Shown here piece after piece: positions 16,336-25,817 of a stretch of DNA of 64,000 bases (the stretch's first letter is position 1; each line of letters starts with the position of its first letter). Both the position numbers and the translations under genes were made by a program. Source of the stretch: Lachnospiraceae bacterium (lineage in GTDB: Bacteria > Bacillota > Clostridia > Lachnospirales > Lachnospiraceae); NCBI GenBank assembly GCA_900753305.1, contig CAADYR010000047.1, forward strand, positions 11,802 to 75,801, given 5' to 3'. The notes beneath the pieces are model-generated. The model had not been told where the DNA came from. It saw nothing but the letters and a program-made list of their open reading frames with translations, and made no database searches.

Positions 16336-18204
16336 TTATACTTCTTTGTAGTCTCCGTCAACTACATCATCAGCATTTCCTGCATCCTGTGTTGTCTGCT
16401 GTGCACCACCCATGTCAGAACCAGCTGCACCTGCAGCACCCTGCATGTTCTCATACATCTTTGTAAAGAGGTTCTGTGCCTTGGACATCAGAGCTTCCTG
16501 TTTGCTCTTTAATTCAGATACCTGATCTTCTGTCATTTCAGCATCCTTTGTGCTCTCAAGTAAGGACTTCAGATCATTTAAATCTGCCTCAAGAGAAGCC
16601 TTCTCATTAGCATCGATCTTGTCACCAACTTCTTCTAATGCCTTTTCTGTCTGGAATACGAAGGATTCAGCATCGTTTCTTGCATCGATTGCTTCCTTTC
16701 TCTTCTTATCCTGTGCTTCATACTCAGCAGCTTCCTTTACTGCCTTATCGATATCTTCATCAGACATGTTGGAACCTGCAGTAATTGTGATATGCTGTTC
16801 CTTACCTGTACCAAGATCCTTAGCAGATACATTTACAATACCATTTGCATCGATATCGAATGTAACCTCGATCTGAGGTACACCACGTCTTGCTGGAGGA
16901 ATACCATCCAGTCTGAACTGTCCAAGAGACTTGTTATCTCTCGCGAACTGTCTTTCACCCTGTACAACGTTGATATCAACGGCTGTCTGGTTATCTGCTG
17001 CTGTAGAGAAGATCTGACTCTTCTTTGTAGGAATTGTTGTATTTCTTTCGATCAATCTGGTAGCTACACCACCCATTGTCTCGATAGACAGTGACAGAGG
17101 AGTAACATCCAACAGAAGGATTTCGCCGGCACCTGCATCACCTGCAAGCTTACCACCCTGGATAGAAGCACCGATTGCTACACATTCATCAGGGTTCAGA
17201 GACTTACTTGGCTCTTTGCCTGTTAACTGTCTTACCTTATCCTGTACTGCAGGAATACGTGTAGAACCACCAACTAATAATACCTGACCAAGTTCGCTTG
17301 CTGTCATACCAGCATCCTTTAATGCATTCTGAACAGGAATAGCTGTTCTTTCTACCAGATCACGTGTCAATTCATCAAATTTAGCTCTTGTAAGGTTCAT
17401 ATCGAAGTGCTTAGGACCTTCTGCTGTAGCTGTGATGAAAGGAAGATTGATATTTGTTGTAGTTGCACTTGAAAGCTCTTTCTTAGCCTTCTCAGCAGCT
17501 TCCTTTAATCTCTGCATTGCCATCTTATCACCGGATAAGTCAATGCCTTCCTGCTTCTTGAACTCATCGATCATCCACTGAATGATCTTGTTATCGAAGT
17601 CATCACCACCAAGGTGTGTATCACCGTTTGTAGCTAATACTTCGATGACACCATCACCGATTTCAATGATAGATACATCGAATGTACCACCACCTAAGTC
17701 GTATACAAGAATCTTCTGTTCTTTCTCATTATCAAGACCATATGCAAGAGCTGCTGCTGTAGGCTCGTTGATGATACGCTTTACATCAAGACCTGCGATC
17801 TTACCTGCATCCTTGGTAGCCTGACGCTGAGCATCGTTGAAGTAAGCAGGAACTGTGATAACAGCCTCTGTTACCTTCTCACCCAGGTAGCTTTCTGCAT
17901 CTGCCTTTAATTTCTGAAGGATCATAGCAGAAATCTGCTGTGGAGAATACTTCTTGCCATCAATTGTTCTGCCATTGTCTGTACCCATATCACGCTTGAT
18001 AGAAGCGATTGTCTTCTCAGCGTTTGTAACTGCCTGACGTTTTGCAGGCTCACCTACTAATCTTTCTCCTGTTTTTGTAAAAGCAACTACGGATGGAGTT
18101 GTTCTTGCACCTTCTGTATTAGCGATAACGGTTGGCTTACCACCTTCCATAACGGCTACACAACTGTTTGTTGTACCTAAGTCAATACCAATAATTTTGC
18201 TCAT
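16336..18204 (-). CDS. dnaK: Chaperone DnaK (Hsp70)
   Basis: 622 residues. The ATPase domain carries IGIDLGTTNSCVAV near the N-terminus, DAQRQATKDAG, LAYGLDN, YDLGGGTFDVS and LVGGSTRIP. The EILLLDVTPLSL linker leads to the substrate-binding domain and a C-terminal lid ending DDVVDGDYKEV, the normal Gram-positive tail. It folds nascent and stress-damaged proteins together with DnaJ and GrpE. It is third in the HrcA-regulated operon. Confidence 0.99.
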   Translation of the reverse strand: MSKIIGIDLGTTNSCVAVMEGGKPTVIANTEGARTTPSVVAFTKTGERLVGEPAKRQAVTNAEKTIASIKRDMGTDNGRTIDGKKYSPQQISAMILQKLKADAESYLGEKVTEAVITVPAYFNDAQRQATKDAGKIAGLDVKRIINEPTAAALAYGLDNEKEQKILVYDLGGGTFDVSIIEIGDGVIEVLATNGDTHLGGDDFDNKIIQWMIDEFKKQEGIDLSGDKMAMQRLKEAAEKAKKELSSATTTNINLPFITATAEGPKHFDMNLTRAKFDELTRDLVERTAIPVQNALKDAGMTASELGQVLLVGGSTRIPAVQDKVRQLTGKEPSKSLNPDECVAIGASIQGGKLAGDAGAGEILLLDVTPLSLSIETMGGVATRLIERNTTIPTKKSQIFSTAADNQTAVDINVVQGERQFARDNKSLGQFRLDGIPPARRGVPQIEVTFDIDANGIVNVSAKDLGTGKEQHITITAGSNMSDEDIDKAVKEAAEYEAQDKKRKEAIDARNDAESFVFQTEKALEEVGDKIDANEKASLEADLNDLKSLLESTKDAEMTEDQVSELKSKQEALMSKAQNLFTKMYENMQGAAGAAGSDMGGAQQTTQDAGNADDVVDGDYKEV

Positions 18205-18255
18205 AACGCATTTCCTCCTATATTTCTATATCACTATGATTTTCTATTACAATAT

Positions 18256-18915
18256 TTATTGAACTACTGCTACCATGCTGTGTCTTACGACCGTATCACG
18301 GTAGGTATAGCCTTTCTGTAACTCCTGTGCAATGATACCTGATTCGTATTCATCGCTCTCCACCTGCATTACTGCATTGTGAAGGTTGGGATCAAATTCG
18401 CAGCCAACAGCTTCGATCGGCTTAACTTCCAGCTTATCAAGTTCTGCCATAAGCTGTTTGTATACCATAGCCATTCCTTCTGCAAAAGGCTGTTTCTTCT
18501 CTTCTTCACTCAGTCCTGCCAGACCTCTTTCAAAATTATCAACGACTGGAAGAATCTTTTCGATCACACTCTTGGCACCGGTCTCGAACATCGCTGTCTT
18601 TTCCTTATCGGTACGTTTTCTGAAGTTCTCGAATTCTGCCATCTGGCGCTTTACTCTGTCTTCCAGTTCATCGACTCTATCCTGAAGCTTGTTATCCTTC
18701 TTGCCGAAGAAAGATTTCTTTTTATCGGATTTGTCATCTTTGTTATCAGCATCTTCTTTCGCTGCATCTGCTGTCTGTTCCTGTTCTGTATTCTCCTGTG
18801 CTGCGTCTGTCTGCTGTTCTTTGTCTTCTGTCTGAGGTTCTGTCTGGGTTTCTTTCTGGGTGGTGTCCTCTTGCTCGAGGTCTTCATTTAAATTCTTTTC
18901 TTTATTGTCCTCCAC
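18256..18915 (-). CDS. grpE: Nucleotide exchange factor GrpE
   Basis: 219 residues. An acidic, glutamine-rich disordered N-terminus (about 1-75) precedes a long coiled coil (RVDELEDRVKRQMAEFENF) and the beta domain with GCEFDPNLHNAVMQ and GYTYRDTVVRHSMVAV, which match GrpE. It releases ADP from DnaK. It lies between hrcA and dnaK. Confidence 0.98.
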   Translation of the reverse strand: MEDNKEKNLNEDLEQEDTTQKETQTEPQTEDKEQQTDAAQENTEQEQTADAAKEDADNKDDKSDKKKSFFGKKDNKLQDRVDELEDRVKRQMAEFENFRKRTDKEKTAMFETGAKSVIEKILPVVDNFERGLAGLSEEEKKQPFAEGMAMVYKQLMAELDKLEVKPIEAVGCEFDPNLHNAVMQVESDEYESGIIAQELQKGYTYRDTVVRHSMVAVVQ

Positions 18916-18951
18916 TCTTACTCGTCTTCCTTTCTATCTGTTTTATCTATT

Positions 18952-20019
18952 CTATGTTGTTTCCTTATCATCATCTTTTTTATAGATAGTATCCAACTGA
19001 CTCTTGAGAGTCGTCAGAGTATTGATTACCTTATCATAATCCATTCGTCTGGGTCCGATGATTCCTATCGTTCCTTTGACACCCTCTTCGAGTTCATAAG
19101 TTGCTGTGACTACGCTGCAGTCTTTCATGGTCTGAACCGGTGTCTCATTACCGATATACACCTGGATTCCGGTGTTATTCTCATCTGTCATGGAATCCTG
19201 TACCAGCTCTGTCAGCATCTGTTTTTCTTCAAGAGTGTTGATCAGTTCGCTTGCTCTCTGATTATCAGAAAGCTCCGGATATTTGAAAATGTTATTTGCT
19301 CCGCTGGTATATATCTCAATGTCATCATTTTCTCTGATCACGGCTGCTACCGCATCCATCACTTCTGCAATAATGCCATCATAGATACCCGCCTGTTGCT
19401 TGAGCTTCGTGATCATCGCCAGATTGATATCTTCTATCGGAAGTCCGTTCAAATTGGTATTCAGCAGAATATTCAGCTTCAACAATGTCTCATCATCCAG
19501 TGATTCTTCTACATGGATCATGTTGTTCTTGATCACATTGCCTTCTACTACGATGGTCGCCAGTAACTGTCCGACATCAACTCTGGATAATTGCAAGAAC
19601 TTGATCTTGTTCCCCTTCACCTGGGGTGCGGTTACCAGTGTGGCATAATTCGTATTAACTGCGAGCATCTTCGCCATCTGCTTCAGGATGGATTCCATCT
19701 TGTCTTCTTTCTCAAGGAGCATCTGATGCATCTCCTTGACTTCCTGTGTTGCATGATCGAGCTTCTCCTCTTTCTCTGCAAGCATCTGGTCTACGTATAA
19801 TCGGTAGCCCTTATCGGAAGGAATCCTGCCTGCGGAGGTATGTGGCTGTACAATATAGCCTAACTCCTCCAGATCAGCCATCTCATTTCTTATGGTCGCA
19901 GAACTTAAATTCAGATCCGTATACTTGGAAATCGTTCTGCTGCCGACCGGCTCCCCTGTCTCCAGGTAGTTTCTGATGATTGCCTGCAGAATCTTCAATT
20001 TTCTCTCATCCAAATCCAA
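18952..20019 (-). CDS. hrcA: Heat-inducible transcription repressor HrcA
   Basis: About 355 residues. The winged helix-turn-helix is at the N-terminus (RKLKILQAIIRNYLETGEPV, SSATIRNEMADLEELGY) and the dimerisation/inserted domain follows. The frame is open from a GTG at 20028, but the strong AAAGGAG lies only 1 nt before it. The TTG at 20019 has 10-nt spacing and gives MDLDERKLKIL, the usual HrcA start, so it is preferred. HrcA binds CIRCE (20081-20107), just upstream, and represses the operon. Confidence 0.96.
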   Translation of the reverse strand: MDLDERKLKILQAIIRNYLETGEPVGSRTISKYTDLNLSSATIRNEMADLEELGYIVQPHTSAGRIPSDKGYRLYVDQMLAEKEEKLDHATQEVKEMHQMLLEKEDKMESILKQMAKMLAVNTNYATLVTAPQVKGNKIKFLQLSRVDVGQLLATIVVEGNVIKNNMIHVEESLDDETLLKLNILLNTNLNGLPIEDINLAMITKLKQQAGIYDGIIAEVMDAVAAVIRENDDIEIYTSGANNIFKYPELSDNQRASELINTLEEKQMLTELVQDSMTDENNTGIQVYIGNETPVQTMKDCSVVTATYELEEGVKGTIGIIGPRRMDYDKVINTLTTLKSQLDTIYKKDDDKETT

Positions 20020-20080
20020 TCCTGCCACGCTCCTTTCATGAAACTTATCATCGCCATATTTGATTGGCTGTTGAGATTTG

Positions 20081-20107
20081 TTAGCACTCGTTTAAGTGGA
20101 GTGCTAA
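20081..20107. promoter_or_regulatory. CIRCE operator
   Basis: TTAGCACTC-N9-GAGTGCTAA is the exact consensus HrcA-binding inverted repeat. It sits between the promoter and hrcA. Confidence 0.99.
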
Positions 20108-20121
20108 TATCTTCATATAAT

Positions 20122-20150
20122 AAGTTACTACTTATCGTTTTTCTTGTCAA
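20122..20150 (-). promoter_or_regulatory. hrcA operon promoter
   Basis: TTGACA (20145-20150) and TAACTT (20122-20127) with 17-bp spacing on the minus strand, directly upstream of CIRCE. Confidence 0.75.
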
Positions 20151-20187
20151 CAATCTTTTCCAATAATATTTATAAAAAAAGCCTAAA

Positions 20188-20997
20188 CTATTTATGAAAG
20201 CGTAATTGCCAGAATGCCACTGCACTTGCGGCTGCCACATTCAGGGAATCTACTCCACATGCCATGGGAATCCGTACTGTATAATCACAGCCCTCTATTG
20301 TAGAGGAAGCAAGACCATCTCCTTCTGTTCCAAGTACGATCGCAAGCTTCTCTTCCTTTTCCAATGCAGGATCATCTATTGATACAGAATCATCTCTCAG
20401 TGCCATAGCTGCTGTCTTGAAACCAAGCCTTCTTATAGAATCCAGTCCATCCTGATCCAGATATGTCCATGGAATCTGAAATACTGTTCCCATGCTGACA
20501 CGTATTGCCCTTCTATATAAAGGATCACTGCATGCAGAGGTCAGAAGTACTGCATCCATTTGCAGGGCTGCTGCGGAACGGAATATGGCTCCGATATTTG
20601 TAGGATTCACTACATCCTCCAATACTGCAACCCGGTGTGCATTCTGACATATTTCCTGTACTGTGGGAAGCTCCGGCCGGTACATGGCACAAAGCATTCC
20701 TCTTGTAAGGGCAAAGCCTGTCAGTTTCGTCAGAACTTCATATTCTGCTGTGTATACAGGAATTGCCCCGCAGCGGTTAATAATGTCTTTTGCTGCACCT
20801 TCCAGATGTCTGTGCTCACACAGACAGGATATCGGCATGCAGCCTGCATCCAGCGCCCGCTCAATGACTCTTGGGCTTTCTGCGATGAAGATTCCCGGCT
20901 TTGGTTCATACAGATGCCGTAATTGTGTCTCATTCAGTCTGGCATACACGTCCAGTTCAGAACTCTCCAGATCTGTAATTTCTATGATATCTGCCAT
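20188..20997 (-). CDS. SpoU/TrmH-family RNA 2'-O-methyltransferase
   Basis: 270 residues from the ATG at 20997 (MADIIEI), chosen over an ATG 9 codons earlier that has no RBS. The N-terminal RNA-binding domain is followed by a SPOUT domain with the three motifs NPTNIGAIFRSAAAL, VLGTEGDGL and IPMACGVDSLNVAAASAV. These are diagnostic of the SpoU class, which methylates ribose in tRNA or 23S rRNA; the exact target cannot be read from sequence. It is located upstream of the hrcA operon on the same strand, separated by CIRCE and the promoter. Confidence 0.9.
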   Translation of the reverse strand: MADIIEITDLESSELDVYARLNETQLRHLYEPKPGIFIAESPRVIERALDAGCMPISCLCEHRHLEGAAKDIINRCGAIPVYTAEYEVLTKLTGFALTRGMLCAMYRPELPTVQEICQNAHRVAVLEDVVNPTNIGAIFRSAAALQMDAVLLTSACSDPLYRRAIRVSMGTVFQIPWTYLDQDGLDSIRRLGFKTAAMALRDDSVSIDDPALEKEEKLAIVLGTEGDGLASSTIEGCDYTVRIPMACGVDSLNVAAASAVAFWQLRFHK

Positions 20998-21120
20998 AAA
21001 TGATACCTGTACCTTTCTACTCATATACGGCTATTGTAGCACACCGATCACTACAGAGTCTATGATGCCAACGGATTGTTCCAAGGTCTTGCCCCCATTT
21101 ATGAGCAAGCTCATGTGTGT

Positions 21121-22458
21121 TTAGACCTTTTGACTCTGGCATCTTTTATATATTACAACAGAGATAACTGCTGCAATGACCTCGGTAACAGGGAATGCGA
21201 GCCATACACCACCTGCTGACTGCAAAATCCTGCTTAAAACAAATGCTATTGGTATAATAAGGAACAGATATCTTGCCAGTGAAATGACAAGTGACGGAGT
21301 ACCCTTACCCAGTCCTTCCAGAGCACCCTGACAGGTTACGGAGACTGCTGAAATGATAAATCCAAGACTTATCATGCGCAATGCATCTATTCCTAATACT
21401 ATCGTATCAGGATTTGTTGTGAAAAGGCCAATCAGCCAGCCTGGTACCGCCCAGCACAGAATCGTTCCTGCTGTCATGATCACAACCGCCATAACAAGCG
21501 CTGTATAGAAAATATGTGTCACACGTTTATGCTCTCCTGCGCCGTAATTATAGCCCACCAGCGGACGAATGCCCTGAATGATTCCGCTTACAGGAAGGTA
21601 GATAAAGGACTGCAGCTTATAATATGCGCCAAATACCAGCACGTAGCCCTGTCCGAATACGGAGAGGATGCCATTGATCACTGATAAAAGCACAGAGGAT
21701 AATGCCATGTTCAGGGCAGCAGGTACTCCGACAGAATACAGCCTGCCCGCAATTGCACTGTCCCATTTCACATTTTGCAGATTGATCTTAACAGGAATCG
21801 GACGGCAGAAATAGAAGCCAAAATAGCATAGCAGTGTCAGCACCTGTCCAATGCCTGTCGCCCAGGCTGCACCTGCTGTTTCCATTCTCGGGAAAGGTCC
21901 GATACCAAATATCATAAGCGGATCTAATATAATATTGGCAATAAAACCTACCATCATACTGATCATGGATACCTTCATTCTGCCGACTGCCTGGAATATC
22001 TTCTCATAGGTGATTCCCACTGTAACAATAGGTGCAAAAGCAAAGGCAATATTGGCATATACGATTCCAAGTCTCAATACTTCACTGTCTGTAGTGAACA
22101 TACCGAGGAAATGCGGCATGATGATGCGATACACTACGGTAGTGAGAATACCGTGCAATAAGCTGAGCGCTGTTCCAAGTGACGCTGCGATATTAGCCTT
22201 GTCCTTCTCAGCTGCTCCCATATAAAAGGCGATCAATACGTTGATTCCGACTCCAAAGCCTACGGAGACTGCCGTTACTACAAGCTGTGCCGGATAAACC
22301 AATGACAGAGCGGTCATGGCAGCTTCGCTTACTTTGGCAACGAAATAACTGTCTACTATATTAAACAGTGAATTTACCATCATAGACAGCACCATTGGCA
22401 TGGACATGGAAAACACCAATGGAATTACTTTCTTTTCTTTCATAAACGTCTGATTCAT
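21121..22458 (-). CDS. MATE-family multidrug/Na+ antiporter
   Basis: 445 residues with 12 predicted membrane helices in two six-helix repeats. N-terminal VFSMSMPMVLSMMVNSLFNIVDSYFV-type helix 1, MMVGFIANIILDPLMIFGIG and GIIQGIRPLVGYNYGAGEH are classic MATE signatures (DinF/NorM-like clade). It likely exports cationic compounds against Na+ or H+. A single gene, with the SulP terminator upstream. Confidence 0.92.
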   Translation of the reverse strand: MNQTFMKEKKVIPLVFSMSMPMVLSMMVNSLFNIVDSYFVAKVSEAAMTALSLVYPAQLVVTAVSVGFGVGINVLIAFYMGAAEKDKANIAASLGTALSLLHGILTTVVYRIIMPHFLGMFTTDSEVLRLGIVYANIAFAFAPIVTVGITYEKIFQAVGRMKVSMISMMVGFIANIILDPLMIFGIGPFPRMETAGAAWATGIGQVLTLLCYFGFYFCRPIPVKINLQNVKWDSAIAGRLYSVGVPAALNMALSSVLLSVINGILSVFGQGYVLVFGAYYKLQSFIYLPVSGIIQGIRPLVGYNYGAGEHKRVTHIFYTALVMAVVIMTAGTILCWAVPGWLIGLFTTNPDTIVLGIDALRMISLGFIISAVSVTCQGALEGLGKGTPSLVISLARYLFLIIPIAFVLSRILQSAGGVWLAFPVTEVIAAVISVVIYKRCQSQKV

Positions 22459-22501
22459 AAATTTCTCCCTTCTGAATTATCCTGCTTTTCCTATACGCAG
22501 T

Positions 22502-22556
22502 AAAAAAGGACTATAACTCTACTGTTTTTCTCAGAAACAGTAAAATTTATAGTCCC
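22502..22556 (-). terminator. Terminator after the SulP gene
   Basis: Minus strand: GGACTATAA pairs with TTATAGTCC, with an inner ACTGTTT/AAACAGT stem, followed by TTTTTTA. It lies 70 bp after the SulP stop. Confidence 0.9.
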
Positions 22557-22622
22557 ATTTAGACAATTTTATGTGCTTTAGTAATATATCATTAAAAAAC
22601 AATTTATGCAAGTAGTATTTTA

Positions 22623-24737
22623 CTATTTATTGCGCAGGGTTATGATCAGTTCATACACTTCCGGGCGTTTCTCTTTCAGGTGTTCATCCAGTATATGCCT
22701 GCGCTCCTTGAAGCGTTCTGCCAGTTCAGGATGTTCCTTGGCAATACGGTCATGCACTTCTTTTCTGTGTGCTTCGATATGCTTTGCCAACGTTTTCTCA
22801 TCCTTGCCGGATATATTGACGATCTCCTTGAGATGTTCTTCCAGATGCTCCAGCCATTCGTCCTCGTCCAGTTCTTCCATATGTGACCACTTGCCATGCA
22901 GCAGGTCTTCCACATCCCCTGTCTTTTTCAACTGTTCGATCTGACGCACGATCTGCTTCTCGATCTGTTCCTCGGATTCAGAGCCAAATGCCCATACGAA
23001 TTCCTGTACTCGATTATCTGCACGTTTTCTGGAAGCACTTCTCTGTTCATTATCCACGCCGCCCTCCAACGGGTAAGGTCTGGTGATTCCCATATCTTTC
23101 AATGCAATATGAATCGTTCTGCGCACACTGCCTTCCTCAATCATATATCCAAGTCCCAGCTTACGAAGCTGTTCATTGAGACTGGCAATATGCTCTGTCA
23201 TATAGAAACGTATTCCATGCTCTTTTAATGACTGATACAGCATACCCAACCTGTCCGCCGCAGTAATGTCCATGCTGCCGATACCACTGGCATCCAATAT
23301 GACTGCCTTGGTATCTGCACTGATATGGTCCTCGATATCTCTTTGCAATACCTGAATATTGGCAAAGAACAGATTGCTGCTGAATCGGTAGATCAGTACG
23401 CCTGATATGGCATGAATCTGATCACTTTCCTTCAGATCACGGAAATGTCTGTGTCCCGGCTGTATTCCAAGAAAACATCTGGCTGGCTTGGAAGTACGAA
23501 TAATGACTTCTGAAAAAGACAAAATGATACCGATTAATACACCATTGATCGTTCCAAGCAACAATACGCCCAGGAATGCACCCATGAAGATAAAGCATTC
23601 TGTCCTGCTTACTTTCCAGAGTCTTACTGCCAGTTCAAACTCTGTTGCACCAAGCAGTGCGGAAATAACAATTGCCGTCAGCACAGGAATCGGTAAATAG
23701 CCGATAAATCCTGTTGCACACAAAAGCAATACAATCATGTATAAGCCCGCAACAATGCCAGTTAATTGTGTCTTAGCCTGATACTGCTCTCCCATGGCAG
23801 TACGTGACACAGAGCCATTCATGGGGCAGCATCCGGTCAATGCCGCTGCCAGATTGCCCATGGAAAAAGCAAGAATCTCCTGATTATCATTGATCCTATA
23901 ACCGTTCTTCTGTGCGAAGCTGTTCTCGGCAAGAAGTGTCTCTGCCATGATTACGACAGCTACCGACAGACTGATCGTAACCGCATCCTGAATCGGCACT
24001 GCTGTAAAGTCCGGCAGACTCCATTTAGGCAGACCTGTCTCTACAGAAGCTAATGTCTGTATGCCCCACTCTTCCACAGAAAGCAGCTTCGTCATAATCG
24101 CACCCGCTGCCATAAGCACTACAGCCATTGGAAATTTAGGTGCTGCCTTTTTACAAATGAGAAGAATGGCAAGTGCCAACAGCCCCATTACAACAGAGGG
24201 CAGATTGATAACTGCCGCCGTCTTAATAATATGCTCTGCCAATTCAAAGAATTCTCCGGTTCCTGCAGTTCCACCCATAAGCTTCGGTACCTGTATCAGG
24301 ATAATCGTTGTACAGATACCTGTGATAAATCCTCCCATAACCGGTGCGGAGATATAATTGACCAGTTTTCCTGCCTTCATTACATAAAAGGCAAGCAGCC
24401 ATAACGCCACGAAGAAGGTAAGCATCTGTACCGCTGCCATTGCCTGACTCGAACCGCTTTCGATACCGAGACTCACCAGAGCAGACCCTATCAATGCCGC
24501 AGGCGCTGCATCCACACCAAAGATAAATTGTGGTGAGGTAGAGAATATTGCAAAAACAAGAATCGGAAATACGGACCCATACAGTCCATACACTGCAGGC
24601 AGCCCGGCAATCTGCGCATATCCCATGGAAATGGGAATAGATACCGCCATAATGATGATTCCTGCCAGGATATCTTTTGCCAGATTCTTCTTATTATAAT
24701 GTCTTATGGTTTGTGCCAGTTTCACACTAATCACCAT
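22623..24737 (-). CDS. SulP-family anion transporter with STAS domain and C-terminal extension
   Basis: 704 residues. SulP membrane core of about 12-14 helices (1-420) with SIPISMGYAQIAGLPAVYGL and a conserved GAxxAL-like FGVDAAPAALIGSAL. The STAS regulatory domain is at about 430-545 (VILDASGIGSMDITAADRL). An unusual 150-residue charged, helical tail follows (about 555-704: EEQIEKQIVRQIEQLKKTG, EHLKEIVNISGKDEK, HPELAERFKERRHILDEH), probably a coiled coil. The substrate may be sulfate, bicarbonate or another anion; not decidable here. The normal length for the family is 550-600 residues, so the tail is the notable part. Confidence 0.88.
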   Translation of the reverse strand: MVISVKLAQTIRHYNKKNLAKDILAGIIIMAVSIPISMGYAQIAGLPAVYGLYGSVFPILVFAIFSTSPQFIFGVDAAPAALIGSALVSLGIESGSSQAMAAVQMLTFFVALWLLAFYVMKAGKLVNYISAPVMGGFITGICTTIILIQVPKLMGGTAGTGEFFELAEHIIKTAAVINLPSVVMGLLALAILLICKKAAPKFPMAVVLMAAGAIMTKLLSVEEWGIQTLASVETGLPKWSLPDFTAVPIQDAVTISLSVAVVIMAETLLAENSFAQKNGYRINDNQEILAFSMGNLAAALTGCCPMNGSVSRTAMGEQYQAKTQLTGIVAGLYMIVLLLCATGFIGYLPIPVLTAIVISALLGATEFELAVRLWKVSRTECFIFMGAFLGVLLLGTINGVLIGIILSFSEVIIRTSKPARCFLGIQPGHRHFRDLKESDQIHAISGVLIYRFSSNLFFANIQVLQRDIEDHISADTKAVILDASGIGSMDITAADRLGMLYQSLKEHGIRFYMTEHIASLNEQLRKLGLGYMIEEGSVRRTIHIALKDMGITRPYPLEGGVDNEQRSASRKRADNRVQEFVWAFGSESEEQIEKQIVRQIEQLKKTGDVEDLLHGKWSHMEELDEDEWLEHLEEHLKEIVNISGKDEKTLAKHIEAHRKEVHDRIAKEHPELAERFKERRHILDEHLKEKRPEVYELIITLRNK

Positions 24738-24755
24738 ACCTTTCCCTTTTACCTG

Positions 24756-25817
24756 TTATACCAGCCCCTGAATCAGAATAATCAGAATCAGTACCGGCAA
24801 AACAAACTGAAAATAAGGTTTCAGATATTTTGCAATCTTAATGCCTTCTCCAGTATTTGCTTCTTTCATATAGTTATCAAAGCCCCATCCCCATTTTGTC
24901 ACACAAAACAGCAGATAAACAAGAGAACCAAGAGGCAATAACAAATTACTTACAATGAAGTCCTCACTGTCCAGTACATCTCTGCCACCTATCAAATGCA
25001 GATTGCTCCATACATTATAACCAAGCACACAGGGCAGACTTAATACCAGAATGGCAATACAGTTAATCAATGCCGCCTTCTTTCTGCTCCATCCAAACAT
25101 ATCCATACAGAAGGACATGATATTCTCAAATACTGCAATTACCGTAGAGAAACTTGCAAAAGTCATAAACAGGAAGAATAATGATCCCCATATTCTTCCG
25201 CCTGTCATATTGACAAAGACATTCGGCAGCGTAATAAAAATAAGACTTGGACCTGCACCAACTTCTACCCCATAACTGAAACATGCCGGAAAAATAATCA
25301 GACCTGACATAATCGCTACAAAAGTATCCAGCGCACAGATACGCACACCTTCGCCTGCTCCCGGCAAAACAAAGCTATGTACAGCCAGTACAATGATCAG
25401 CACAAGCAGTGCACTCATCATGCCTTTGCTGATCTTCTCCAGACCGTTCTGCAGTCCCTGACTGCATACCAGAAAGCCTGCTACAACCGTCAGAATCATC
25501 CAGAAAGCCATCTGTACCGGATCCGCCAGAAGATTAGCAAACACATTTCCCGTCTCATCTGCCGTCATACCGGATACAAAACTGCCGGATATAAATTTAT
25601 AGAAATAAGTAACCATCCAGCCCGAAACCGTTGTATAGTACATCATCAGCATATAGCAGCCCGCGATTGCAAACCATCCGTGAATATGCCACTTACTCCC
25701 CGGCTTTTCCAATGCCTGATAACCCTGTACGGCACTCTTACGGCTTGCACGTCCTACCGCCAGCTCCATGGTGAGTACCGGTAATCCCTATCTTGATTTA
25801 AATGATTCTCGTTTCAT
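24756..25817 (-). pseudogene. Neurotransmitter:sodium symporter (NSS) family transporter, internally deleted
   Basis: The open part (24756-25769) encodes helices 3-12 of an NSS/SNF symporter, beginning MELAVGRASRKSAVQG, which normally lies after helix 2. Upstream in the same frame, an ATG at 25817 that overlaps the preceding gene's stop (ATGA) encodes MKRESFKSR, a normal NSS N-terminus. It is followed at once by TAG and GLPVLT. About 50 codons are therefore missing: helix 1 with the Na+/substrate unwound motif, and helix 2. An in-frame stop sits at the junction. The downstream ATG at 25769 could still start a partial protein, but without helix 1 transport is not expected. Confidence 0.85.
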
